Source: Alphaproteobacteria bacterium (lineage in GTDB: Bacteria; Pseudomonadota; Alphaproteobacteria; ATCC43930; CGMCC-115725). From it: a stretch of DNA of 9,315 bases. Location of the stretch: positions 1 through 9,315 of the forward strand of contig JAFMSA010000118.1 in the NCBI GenBank assembly GCA_017353855.1, written 5' to 3'. The position numbers and the translations under genes were made by a program. Below the pieces are notes generated by a model. The model was not told the origin of the DNA. It did no database searches and saw only the letters and a list, made by a program, of their open reading frames with translations. The first letter of the stretch is position 1; every line of letters begins with the position of its first letter. Positions 1 through 6,751 of the stretch are shown here, one piece after another.

Positions 1-506
1 CGCGCCACCGCGCGCGCCAAGAGATTTTCGTGGCGGGCGCTGGAGACCCGGTTGAGGATCACCCCGACGAGCGGGACTTCAGGCCGATGGAGGAGGAAGC
101 CGCGCAGCAGAGCGGCAAGCGAGGCGCCTTGCCCGCGCACATCGACGATCAGCAAGACGGGCCAGCCGGTCAGTCGCGCCAGTTCGGCGGTCGAGCCGGT
201 CTCGCCGTCAGGCCCCGCGCCGTCGAAGAGACCCATTACGCCCTCGCAGAGTACGATCTCGGCAGCAGCCTCGAGTTCGGTGACGAGGCCGGCGAGGGTC
301 TCCCGGCGCATTCCCCAGACGTCGAGGTTGAGGCAAGCATTGGCGGTCGCGGCGGCGTGAAAGCCGGGATCAACGAAGTCGGGCCCTGCTTTGGCGGTCG
401 CGACGCGCAAACCCCGTTGCCGTAGGTAGCGCGCCAGACCGGCGGTAATTACGGTCTTGCCGCTTCCTGAGGCTGGTGCGGCAAGGATCAACCCGCGCCC
501 GGTCAC
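1..506 (-). CDS. cobB: Cobyrinate / hydrogenobyrinate a,c-diamide synthase, N-terminal part (cut by window edge)
   Basis: This gene encodes the ATP- and glutamine-dependent enzyme that amidates the a and c side chains of the corrin ring (CobB in the aerobic route, CbiA in the anaerobic one; cytoplasmic). Only about the first 168 codons lie in the window, of a family usually 430-470 residues long; the C-terminal glutaminase domain is outside. The visible part is the ATP-binding dethiobiotin-synthetase-like domain. It has a P-loop APASGSGKT at residues 10-18, then KAGPDFVDPGFH (about 39-50), CEGVMGLFDG (about 87-96) and the PVLLIVDVRGQGAS strand. The start is GTG at 506-504, sharing four bases (GTGA) with the cobA stop, so the two genes are probably translationally coupled. 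Family identity is clear from the motifs. Whether the substrate carries cobalt cannot be told from this fragment. Confidence 0.93.
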   Translation of the reverse strand, partial: MTGRGLILAAPASGSGKTVITAGLARYLRQRGLRVATAKAGPDFVDPGFHAAATANACLNLDVWGMRRETLAGLVTELEAAAEIVLCEGVMGLFDGAGPDGETGSTAELARLTGWPVLLIVDVRGQGASLAALLRGFLLHRPEVPLVGVILNRVSSARHENLLARAVA

Positions 507-1306
507 GGGGAACGGTTTTGTTGCCGCTCCGGCGGGCGGGCCCGGTCGAGCGCCGCGCGCAGCCGGACGACCTCGCCGATGACGATGATCGCCGGGGCGG
601 GGATTGCCGGCGGCGAGCTAACGATTTCGGCCAGTGTGGAGGTCAGCACCGATTGAGCAGGCGTCGTCGCCTTGCTCACGATGGCGATCGGCTCGTCGCG
701 ACGGCGACCGGCATCGAGCAACCGTTCGACGATGTCGGGCAGGTGCCGGGATGCCATGTAAAGCACGAGAACCGGCGCAGCGCGTGCGATCGCATTCCAG
801 TCGAGTGCGCCGGGCACCTCTCCGTTGCTGTTGTGACCGGTCAGAAACAGGACGGCGGAATTGGTTTCGCGATGGGTCACCGGGATCCCGGCGTAGGCGA
901 GCCCGCCGATCCCGGCCGTGACGCCTGGCACGATCCGGAACGGAACCCCGGCCGAAGCCAGCGCCATCGCCTCTTCTCCGCCGCGGCCGAAGACGCAGGG
1001 ATCGCCGCCCTTCAGCCGCAGGACCCGGTTGCCGGCCTTGGCGAGCGTGACGAGCCGCGCCGAAATGTCCGGCTGATGTGGCGAGGGACGGCCGCCGCGC
1101 TTGCCGGCGTAGTCGAGCGCCGCACCGGGGCGGGCCAGGCGCAGGATGCGCGGCTCGACGAGCGCGTCGTAGACGACGACGTCGGCCCGCGCGAGAGCGT
1201 GCAGGGCCAAAGCGGAAAGAAGGCCCGGGTCGCCCGGGCCCGCTCCGACGAGCCACACGCTGCCGGGATCGAATTCGGGCAGACCGAGACGCGCGCTGTC
1301 GATCAA
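503..1306 (-). CDS. cobA: Uroporphyrinogen-III C-methyltransferase (SUMT)
   Basis: This 267-residue protein is the SAM-dependent enzyme that methylates uroporphyrinogen III at C2 and C7 to give precorrin-2, the branch point into cobalamin and siroheme. SUMT motifs appear in order: VWLVGAGPGDPGLL (17-30), VVVYDALV (43-50), KRGG (69-72), RLKGGDPCVFGRGGEE (97-112, SAM/substrate loop), PGVTAGIGG (127-135), PVTHR (142-146) and the late LVLYMA (180-185). It is the single-domain CobA type, with no CysG-like dehydrogenase/ferrochelatase part. The start is TTG at 1306, chosen because a GCAGG Shine-Dalgarno-like run lies six bases upstream and the short tail before the first strand resembles relatives; the next in-frame GTG, at V17, would cut into the first strand. 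cobB follows through a GTGA overlap. The gene is divergent from cbiD across 70 bp, so shared regulation is possible. Confidence 0.95.
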   Translation of the reverse strand: MIDSARLGLPEFDPGSVWLVGAGPGDPGLLSALALHALARADVVVYDALVEPRILRLARPGAALDYAGKRGGRPSPHQPDISARLVTLAKAGNRVLRLKGGDPCVFGRGGEEAMALASAGVPFRIVPGVTAGIGGLAYAGIPVTHRETNSAVLFLTGHNSNGEVPGALDWNAIARAAPVLVLYMASRHLPDIVERLLDAGRRRDEPIAIVSKATTPAQSVLTSTLAEIVSSPPAIPAPAIIVIGEVVRLRAALDRARPPERQQNRSP

Positions 1307-1376
1307 GAGCGACCTGCAGGTTTGCGAACCAACGCCACAAGGTAGTCATCCGCGCCGGTTTTGCTAAGATCGGATT
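1307..1376. promoter_or_regulatory. Divergent cobA / cbiD intergenic promoter region
   Basis: Only 70 bp separate two divergent start codons, so promoters for both directions are expected here or inside the genes. On the minus strand a weak pair, TTAGCA (1367-1362) and TACCTT (1344-1339), is spaced 17 bp and could serve cobA. On the plus strand TAAGAT (1365-1370) resembles a -10 box but lies so close to the cbiD ATG that the transcript would be nearly leaderless, and no good -35 sits at the right distance. No B12-box or other cobalamin riboswitch core is visible, and the gap is too short to hold one. The boxes are inferred by eye. Confidence 0.3.
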
Positions 1377-2465
1377 ATGGCACCCGAGGCGAGGACGGCG
1401 CTGCGGCGAGGCTGGACCACCGGCGCCTGCGCGGCGGCTGCCGCGCGCGCGGCCTTCAGCGCGATGCTGGCGGGTCGCTTCCCCGACCCGGTCGCGATTC
1501 GTCTGCTGCGCGGCGGCACTGCGAGCTTTCCGCTGGCGCTCGCAGAACTCGGCGAAGCCACCGCCCGCGCCGGCGTGATGAAGGACGCAGGCGACGACCC
1601 CGATGTCACGCACGGCGCGGTGGTCATCGCCGAGACCGCCTGGGCGGCCGCGGCGGCAGGGATCCGCTTCGCCGCCGGCGAGGGTGTCGGCACCGTCACC
1701 CGCGCCGGGCTGCCGCTGGCGGTCGGCGAGCCCGCGATCAACCCGGGGCCGCGCGCGCTGATCCGTGCGATGCTGACTGAAGCGGCCGCGGAAATTGGCG
1801 CGCCACCCCCCGACGTCACGGTGACGATTTCGATCCCCGGGGGCGAACGGCTTGCCGAAAAGACGATGAATGGACGGCTTGGGATCGTCGGAGGGCTCTC
1901 GATCCTCGGCACGACCGGTGTCGTCATTCCCTATTCCTGCGCCTCGTGGATCCACTCCATTCATCGCGGGATCGACGTCGCTCGCGCCGCCGGCCTCGAC
2001 CACATTGCGGCAGCGACAGGGGCCGTATCGGAGCGCGCCGTGCAGCGGCTCTACCGCCTCCCCGACCACGCTCTGATCGATATGGGTGATTTTGTGGGCG
2101 GCACGCTGAAATATCTGCGCCGCCATCCGGTCACGCGGCTGACGATCGCCGGCGGTTTTGCCAAGCTTGCCAAGCTTGCGGCCGGTCACCTCGACCTCCA
2201 CTCGGCGAGGAGCCGGGTGGACGTTGCGGCGCTCGCGGGAATGCTCGCCGATCTGGGCGCGGCAAACGCGACTTTGGAACCCGCCCGGTCGGCGGGAGGG
2301 GCTGCCGAGATTCTCGCCCTCGCCGGGGACCGGCGGGAAGCGCTTGCCCGCGCAGTCGCGGCGCGGGCGCGCGAAGTGGCGCTCGCGACATTGTGCGGCA
2401 AGACGGCGATCGAAGTCGCGATTGTCGACCGCCGGGGCGAGTTCCTGGCCCGGGTCGGCGGGTGA
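1377..2465 (+). CDS. cbiD: Cobalt-precorrin-5B C1-methyltransferase CbiD
   Basis: CbiD is the SAM-dependent methyltransferase that acts at C1 after the C20 fragment has been lost, giving (cobalt-)precorrin-6A. It is unrelated in fold to the other corrin methyltransferases. The 362 residues match the usual 350-380. Recognisable blocks are RRGWTTGACAAAAARAAF (10-27), KDAGDDPDVTHG (69-80), EGVGTVTRAGLPLAVGEPAI (102-121) with NPGPR (122-126), and NGRLGIVGGLSILGTTGVV (165-183) followed by IPYSCASW. The IPYSCASWIHSIHRGID version resembles the alphaproteobacterial form. The ATG at 1377 puts the conserved RRGWTTG block at residue 10, as expected, although the Shine-Dalgarno is poor. cobK follows through a GTGA overlap. 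In organisms using CobF, one enzyme does deacylation and C1 methylation; here CbiD probably works with the CbiG domain encoded at 4937-6751. The cobalt state of the substrate is not shown by sequence. Confidence 0.96.
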   Translation: MAPEARTALRRGWTTGACAAAAARAAFSAMLAGRFPDPVAIRLLRGGTASFPLALAELGEATARAGVMKDAGDDPDVTHGAVVIAETAWAAAAAGIRFAAGEGVGTVTRAGLPLAVGEPAINPGPRALIRAMLTEAAAEIGAPPPDVTVTISIPGGERLAEKTMNGRLGIVGGLSILGTTGVVIPYSCASWIHSIHRGIDVARAAGLDHIAAATGAVSERAVQRLYRLPDHALIDMGDFVGGTLKYLRRHPVTRLTIAGGFAKLAKLAAGHLDLHSARSRVDVAALAGMLADLGAANATLEPARSAGGAAEILALAGDRREALARAVAARAREVALATLCGKTAIEVAIVDRRGEFLARVGG

Positions 2466-3241
2466 GCCCAGAGCGGCTCCTGATCCTGGGAGGCACCGCG
2501 GAGGCGGCGGCACTTGCGCAGGGTGCGGTGGCGCGTTTTGGGGACAGGCTGCACGTCACGACTTCGTTGGCCGGGCGCACCGAACGGCCGGGGCCGATCC
2601 CGGGCGAAATCCGTATCGGCGGCTTTGGCGGCACATCCGGGCTTGCTGCCTACCTGACCGAGTGCGGAATAGACCGGCTGATTGACGCGACGCATCCTTT
2701 TGCGGCGCGCATTTCGGCCGCGGCGCGTCTGGCATGCGAAGTTGCGGGCGTGCCCCGGCTGATGGTGGTGCGGCCTCCGTGGCGGCGTCATCCGATGGAC
2801 CGCTGGATCGAGGTAGGGGATATGGCTGCAGCTGCCGCGACCGTGGGCCGCGTGGGCAGGCGCGCCTGGCTCACAGTCGGCGCCAGCGAAATCGGCCGCT
2901 TCAGCGCCGTGACGGGGGTCCACTTTCTGGTGCGGCTCATCGATCCGCCTCGCCGGGGCGTGCCCTTGCGAAGTTACAGGCTCGTCGTCGGGCGTGGGCC
3001 CTTCGGTCTGGCCGAAGAGCGCCGCCTCTTTGCGCGCCACGCCATCGACGTGCTCGTCTGCAAGGCGAGCGGCGGTGCTGCAACGGAGGCAAAAATCGTT
3101 GCGGCGCGCGAGCTGGGTCTGCCTGTCGTGATGGTGCAGCGCCCGCGTATGGAGCCAGGTGAGGCGGTGGACAGCGTCGCAAAGGCGCTAGAATGGCTTG
3201 CTCGCGCTGATCTCTTCGATGAAGCAAAGAGGGTTTCATGA
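2462..3241 (+). CDS. cobK: Precorrin-6A reductase CobK/CbiJ
   Basis: This 259-residue NADPH-dependent enzyme reduces precorrin-6A (or its cobalt form) to precorrin-6B, the step directly after CbiD. Visible family motifs are LILGGTAEA at the N-terminus (7-15, nucleotide-binding turn), TSLAGRT (34-40), IGGFGG (52-57), LIDATHPFA (73-81), RPPW (104-107) and the C-terminal CKASGGAATEAKIVAARELG (200-219) followed by PVVMVQRP. The start is GTG at 2462, overlapping the cbiD stop as GTGA. An in-frame ATG further upstream lies inside cbiD and would add about 23 residues with no family counterpart. The length fits the family (about 240-265). The stop codon overlaps the following ankyrin gene as ATGA, so cbiD, cobK and the ankyrin gene form one transcriptional and probably translationally coupled unit. 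Confidence 0.95.
   Translation: MSPERLLILGGTAEAAALAQGAVARFGDRLHVTTSLAGRTERPGPIPGEIRIGGFGGTSGLAAYLTECGIDRLIDATHPFAARISAAARLACEVAGVPRLMVVRPPWRRHPMDRWIEVGDMAAAAATVGRVGRRAWLTVGASEIGRFSAVTGVHFLVRLIDPPRRGVPLRSYRLVVGRGPFGLAEERRLFARHAIDVLVCKASGGAATEAKIVAARELGLPVVMVQRPRMEPGEAVDSVAKALEWLARADLFDEAKRVS
3228..3233 (+). promoter_or_regulatory. Ribosome binding site of the ankyrin-repeat gene
   Basis: The purine run AGAGGG ends four bases before the ATG at 3238. It lies inside the last codons of cobK, so ribosomes finishing cobK could restart here. It fixes the start of the ankyrin gene and supports the ATGA coupling. Confidence 0.5.
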
Positions 3242-3816
3242 TTCGCCCGATCGTGCTTGTTGCGCTGGCTGTGCTATTTGCCGTGATGGGCGCGACAGGC
3301 TTGCGTGCCGATGTGAGCCTCTTTGGCGAGTATTGGGACAATCCGGCCCGGGCGGCGGCGGAGAACGACTCCGCGCATGTCAGATCGATCGTTGCAGCGG
3401 GCGCTAACCCCAATCAGGCTGACGACCAATCCCGTACCGCGCTGCATTACGCGGCAATGAACGGCAATCTCACGATCGTCGCGATCCTCATCAAAGCCAG
3501 TGCCAGGCTCGATCCGAAGGATAAGCTCGGCAACACGCCGTTGCACCTGGCGGCCGACCGCAATCAAGCCGAGGTAGCTCAATTGCTGCTCGATGCCGGA
3601 GCTCCGGTGGATCCCGAGAACAGGGACGGCATGACGCCGCTGATGATCGCCGCCGATCGCGGCAATATCGAAATTGTGCAGTCCCTGCTCGCAAAGGGCG
3701 CCAGTGTCAGCAAGACCGATTATACCGGTCGCGATGCAGCGGGATGGGCTGCCGAGAGCCATCGCCCTGCGGTCGTCCAGGCAATCAAGCGCGCTCAGAG
3801 CGCGAAGCGGTCCTGA
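3238..3816 (+). CDS. Secreted ankyrin-repeat protein, coupled to cobK
   Basis: This is a 192-residue protein of unknown partner. Residues 1-24 look like a Sec signal peptide: MIR, then the hydrophobic stretch PIVLVALAVLFAVMGA, with likely cleavage after GLRA. The mature protein, probably periplasmic, is almost all ankyrin repeats: a degenerate first unit (about 33-63), three good 33-residue units at 64-96 (TALHYAAMNGN), 97-129 (TPLHLAADRNQ) and 130-162 (TPLMIAADRGN), and a partial last unit (163-189). Ankyrin repeats bind proteins; no catalytic domain is present. ATG at 3238 overlaps the cobK stop by four bases and has an AGAGGG Shine-Dalgarno. Base composition is a little less GC-rich than the cob genes. 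Small exported ankyrin proteins are common in proteobacteria, often without known function. A role in B12 synthesis or uptake is suggested only by position; it may simply ride on the transcript. Confidence 0.88.
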   Translation: MIRPIVLVALAVLFAVMGATGLRADVSLFGEYWDNPARAAAENDSAHVRSIVAAGANPNQADDQSRTALHYAAMNGNLTIVAILIKASARLDPKDKLGNTPLHLAADRNQAEVAQLLLDAGAPVDPENRDGMTPLMIAADRGNIEIVQSLLAKGASVSKTDYTGRDAAGWAAESHRPAVVQAIKRAQSAKRS

Positions 3817-3834
3817 TAAAAGCGACGGCCGTCT

Positions 3835-3867
3835 GTCCGCGAAGCTTCCGGCACTGCGGGAGCGGAC
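3835..3867 (+). terminator. Possible hairpin terminator after cbiD-cobK-ank
   Basis: About 20 bases after the ankyrin stop, GCTTCCG (3844-3850) can pair with CGGGAGC (3857-3863) around a 6-base loop, including one G-T pair. The flanking GTCC (3835-3838) and GGAC (3864-3867) extend the stem across a 5-base bulge. It is followed by AT-rich DNA rather than a clean T-run, so it is a weak intrinsic terminator or a 3'-end stabilising stem. Confidence 0.35.
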
Positions 3868-3947
3868 ACCGCGATATTCAAATTTAAATTAAATTAAGGA
3901 TTTGTCTTGGGTTGGCAGCCTTTGAGGCAAAATCGCCTAACCTTCGC

Positions 3948-3975
3948 AAGAATTCCAGAATCTTTTTATTTTAGA
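3948..3975 (+). terminator. Weak hairpin followed by a T-rich run
   Basis: AAGA (3948-3951) pairs with TCTT (3961-3964), with TT/GA pairing inside and one A-A mismatch, and is followed by TTTATTTTA-type DNA. The T-run suits a plus-strand intrinsic terminator but the stem is short and AT-rich, so it would be a poor one. It could act as a second stop after the stronger hairpin upstream. Confidence 0.2.
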
Positions 3976-4160
3976 GCTCCTCAGATATAGGTTCATGACT
4001 TCATCCTACGACATGATCCGTCACCGGTTGATTGATAATCAGAATCGCCACCCACCGAGCACGGCCGGCTCGCAGTCGATACCGTTGATCCTACACGTTC
4101 ACTTCACAGCTTTAGTTTTAGTTTGGCTTTAGCGTCTGCGACTTAAGCCGAGGGCGAAGA

Positions 4161-4940
4161 TTAGGGCTCCGCGGCGTGTGTCCGCCGCCGGGGCCGCAAC
4201 AGGTGGTGATGGTCGGCCGCATAAAGCCGGCTCTCGGGCGCCGCCTGGCTCCCGAGCGCGCGGCCCACCAGCACCAGTGCGGTACGTGTGATCCGTGCTT
4301 TCTTCACCCTTTCGCGGATGTCTGCGAGGACGCCGCAGATCAGCCGTTCGTCGGGCCAGCTGACCCGATAAGCGACAACCGCCGGGCAATCAGCGCCGTA
4401 ATAGGGGATCAGTGTGCGCACGACGCCGGCGATGTTGGCGATCGACAAATGGATGGCCAGGGTCGCGCCGATCGCGGCGAGCCGCTCGAGTGCTTCGTGA
4501 TCGGGCATAGGCGAGGAGCGTGTCGCGGTACGCGTCAGGATTACCGTCTGCGCGATTTCCGGCAGCGTCAGTTCGCGATGCAGAGAGGCCGCCGCGGCGG
4601 CGAAGGACGGTACCCCAGGGGTCACATCGAACGGTATTCCGAGCGCTTGCAGCCGCCGCATCTGTTCCGCGATCGCACCGTAGAGCGAGGGGTCCCCGGA
4701 ATGAAGGCGCGCGACGTCGAGCCCGCGCCGGTGCGCTTCCACGAGATGGGCCATTATCTCATCCAGCGTCAGCGGGCCCGTGTCGACCACCTCTGCGCCG
4801 GGGGGTGCGGCACCCAGGATGTCCCGCGGGACCAGGGAACCGGCGTAGAGGCAGACCGGGCACTGTTGGACGAGCCGCAAGCCGCGTACGGTGATCAGGT
4901 CCGGCGCGCCAGGTCCGGCGCCGATAAAGTGCACGCTCAC
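4161..4940 (-). CDS. cobM: Precorrin-4 C11-methyltransferase
   Basis: This 259-residue SAM-dependent enzyme (CobM, equivalent to CbiF) methylates C11 of precorrin-4 to give precorrin-5A. Motifs in order are VHFIGAGPGAPDLITVRG (3-20, SAM loop), CLYAGSLVP (30-38), ARLHSGDPSLYGAIAEQ (77-93), TPGVPSFAAAAASL (107-120), ELTLPEIAQTVILTR (123-137), then YRVSWPDE and the CobM-typical C-terminus SRLYAADHHHLLRPR. Length matches the family (about 250-260). The start is GTG at 4940, overlapping the stop of the cbiG/cobJ fusion as GTGA. Its product is the substrate of the CbiG domain encoded just upstream, and its own substrate is the product of the CobJ domain, so the pair makes metabolic sense. It ends with TAA at 4163-4161, at the edge of the AT-rich gap. 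Confidence 0.96.
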   Translation of the reverse strand: MSVHFIGAGPGAPDLITVRGLRLVQQCPVCLYAGSLVPRDILGAAPPGAEVVDTGPLTLDEIMAHLVEAHRRGLDVARLHSGDPSLYGAIAEQMRRLQALGIPFDVTPGVPSFAAAAASLHRELTLPEIAQTVILTRTATRSSPMPDHEALERLAAIGATLAIHLSIANIAGVVRTLIPYYGADCPAVVAYRVSWPDERLICGVLADIRERVKKARITRTALVLVGRALGSQAAPESRLYAADHHHLLRPRRRTHAAEP

Positions 4941-6751
4941 CGGCGAGCGCCGTCGAGGTAGCCGCGCGGCGTGTAGAGATAGGGCGGGTCGCTGTCGATG
5001 CGTCGGGTGCGGCGGCTGCCGACCAGCACGATCGTCAGCATATCGATATCGGCACCCGCCAGTTCACGGAGCTGTCTCAGGTTTCGCTCTTCGCCGTCGC
5101 GTCCGAGATTGCGGCCGATGAAGACGGGGGTTTGGGGTGCGCGGTGTCTGCGCAGGATATCGGCGGCCTCGGCTAAGCGCGCCCGGCGTCGCGTCGAACA
5201 CGGGTTGTAGAGGGCGATGATAAAATCGGCGGCAGCAGCCGCCTCTATACGGGCACAGATCGCCTCCCACGGCGTCATCAGGTCCGACAGCGAAATCGCG
5301 CAAAAATCGTGGCCGAGCGGGGCCCCGGCGAGGGCTGCCGCCGCCTGCAACGCGGAGAGCCCGGGACAGACCAGGAGTTCGACGCGGCGCCATTCGGGTT
5401 TTGCGGCCCGATCGACAAGCTCGAAGACGAGCGGTGCCAGTCCGTAGATTCCGGCGTCTCCCGACGAGACGAGCGCCACCGATCGGCCTTGCGCGGCGAG
5501 ATCGAGAGCCAGGCGCACCCGCGCTTCCTCCTCGCCGATTGGAGTCGTGTGCCGTCGCTTGCCTTCGACGTCACGACCGAGAAGATCGAGATACAGGCCG
5601 TAGCCCACGACATCGCTCGCCTGGGCCAGGGCAGCGTTCGCCTCCGGGGTACGCCAGGCTGGCTTTCCCGGACCAATTCCGATGACTGCGAGTTTGCCCC
5701 GCGCACGCCCGATTGCGTCCGCCGCGATCGGCGCCGCCGCCCGCGCGAGGGCGCAGGTGGCATGCCGCGACTTGCGCTTTGGCAAGACGAGCACGCCGTC
5801 GGGGCCGGCGGCGGCGAGTGCTGCACCTTCGGCAACGCCCCAGCAGCCGGTCGCGCGAAATACGGTCTGGGAGCGTTCGGAGAGCCGCGGCGTCTCGGCG
5901 AGCAGGCGCGAGGCGGGGAAGAACCGTGCGGGCACGCCGAGTTCGTCTGCGAGCGCGTGAATTGCCGCTTCGCCGGCCTTCAGCTCGATCGACACCACCA
6001 CGGCGATCGCCGCCGGCGCGAGACCCGCCTCCGCGAGCGCCGAGCGCACTAGTGCTGCGATCTCGCTGCCTGAACAGCCGCGCTCGCATCCGATGCCCAA
6101 TGCCAGAACCGGCGGGTGGAACACCAATGCCGCGCCATCCGCACTGCTCGCGCGGTCAGTGACGATGACACGCTGTTCCCCGCCATCCGCCCACCCGATC
6201 CTCCCGCCGTGCAACCACCCGCCGCCCGCTACGTCCTCAATCAATGACACCGGCTCGCCTCGGAGGAGTGCCGCGGCCACGGGTTTCACCTTCTGCGGAT
6301 TGGCGATGCGCCAGCCTGGCGGCGGCTCGTCCAGCGAGAGAGCGAGCCGCAGATCTCCTGCCGTCGTGATCGCGGCGCTCCCGCCGGTGATTTCGGCGAT
6401 AGCCCGGGCGATAAGATTGCCGCCCCGGTGCCCGCCGATCAGTGGCACAGCCACCGAACCGTCCTCGGCGACCGCGACCAGCGGCGGCTCCTCCTGCTTG
6501 GAGGCGAGCAACGGTGCCACCGCGCGAATCAAGATGCCGCTGGCGCACAGGCCGATGACCGGCCGACCTTCCTGGAATAGTCGGGCAATGTGCTGCGACG
6601 CGTGCGTGTAGCACTCATCCCACGCGCCGGGGTAAGCGCCGGGTCCGTGCAGCCGCGCTCCCGGCAGGCACGCCCGCAGCCGTCCACCGAGCGCAGCACC
6701 GCCCGCGCCGAGCGTCACGATTGCAATATCGCCCGGCAGTAACACAGACAT
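4937..6751 (-). CDS. cbiG/cobJ: Fused CbiG (cobalt-precorrin-5A hydrolase) - CobJ (precorrin-3B C17-methyltransferase)
   Basis: This 604-residue two-enzyme fusion lies in one open frame. Residues 1 to about 345 are a complete CbiG: an N-terminal domain with GLCASGILIRAVAP (67-80) and the signature PLIGGHRGGN (103-112), a middle section (about 136-212), and a C-terminal CobE-like domain with ALGIGCERGCSGSEI (217-231), ELKAGE (256-261) and GVAEGAAL (305-312). Residues about 353-600 are CobJ/CbiH: KLAVIGIGPG (353-362), VGYGLYLDLL (382-391), SSGDAGIYGLAPLVFE (429-444), a PGLSALQAAAALAGAPLG block (463-480), HDFCAISLSDLMTPWE (481-496) and IALYNPC (512-518). CobJ methylates C17 and contracts the ring; CbiG opens the resulting lactone and releases the C20 fragment one methylation later. 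ATG at 6751 has GGA five bases upstream. Fusions of this kind are known in alphaproteobacteria. The two domains do not catalyse adjacent steps: CobM acts between them. Confidence 0.95.
   Translation of the reverse strand: MSVLLPGDIAIVTLGAGGAALGGRLRACLPGARLHGPGAYPGAWDECYTHASQHIARLFQEGRPVIGLCASGILIRAVAPLLASKQEEPPLVAVAEDGSVAVPLIGGHRGGNLIARAIAEITGGSAAITTAGDLRLALSLDEPPPGWRIANPQKVKPVAAALLRGEPVSLIEDVAGGGWLHGGRIGWADGGEQRVIVTDRASSADGAALVFHPPVLALGIGCERGCSGSEIAALVRSALAEAGLAPAAIAVVVSIELKAGEAAIHALADELGVPARFFPASRLLAETPRLSERSQTVFRATGCWGVAEGAALAAAGPDGVLVLPKRKSRHATCALARAAAPIAADAIGRARGKLAVIGIGPGKPAWRTPEANAALAQASDVVGYGLYLDLLGRDVEGKRRHTTPIGEEEARVRLALDLAAQGRSVALVSSGDAGIYGLAPLVFELVDRAAKPEWRRVELLVCPGLSALQAAAALAGAPLGHDFCAISLSDLMTPWEAICARIEAAAAADFIIALYNPCSTRRRARLAEAADILRRHRAPQTPVFIGRNLGRDGEERNLRQLRELAGADIDMLTIVLVGSRRTRRIDSDPPYLYTPRGYLDGARR

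Larger units (their letters stand above)
3817..4160. other. AT-rich convergent intergenic region between ank and cobM
   Basis: This 344-bp gap lies where the plus-strand cbiD-cobK-ank unit and the minus-strand cbiG/cobJ-cobM unit converge. It is clearly more AT-rich than its surroundings, with a pure A/T run at about 3879-3897 and TTTAG-type repeats near 4110-4132. It holds the hairpin at 3835-3867, a nested stem at 3910-3942 (GGTTGGC pairing with GCC-T-AACC, enclosing GCCT-TTG-AGGC), and a weak stem at 3948-3964 followed by a T-rich run on the plus strand. The only open frame of note is a 45-codon ATG frame at 3995-4132 with no convincing family, described in the findings. No tRNA, riboswitch core or insertion sequence was recognised. 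Most likely it carries the two transcription ends; its AT bias could also mark a relic or a small RNA. Confidence 0.6.

Noticed and set aside
476..1345. 289-codon plus-strand open frame opposite cobA
   Set aside because: It is exactly antisense to a gene with strong SUMT motifs, and its product is low-complexity with no recognisable domain.
2393..2461. Upstream ATG giving cobK a longer N-terminus
   Set aside because: The extra residues lie within cbiD, have no family counterpart, and the GTG at 2462 fits both the family N-terminus and the GTGA overlap habit.
618..2513. 631-codon minus-strand open frame crossing cobA and lying opposite cbiD
   Set aside because: It is out of frame with cobA, antisense to cbiD, Arg/Pro/Gly-rich and matches no family; such long shadow frames are expected in GC-rich codon-biased DNA.
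4108..4133. TTTAG-type short repeats as a CRISPR or recombination site
   Set aside because: They are only a few bases long, irregular and low-complexity, with no spacers and no associated genes.
4176..4961. Long plus-strand open frame opposite cobM
   Set aside because: It is antisense to clear CobM motifs and its own product looks like no known protein.
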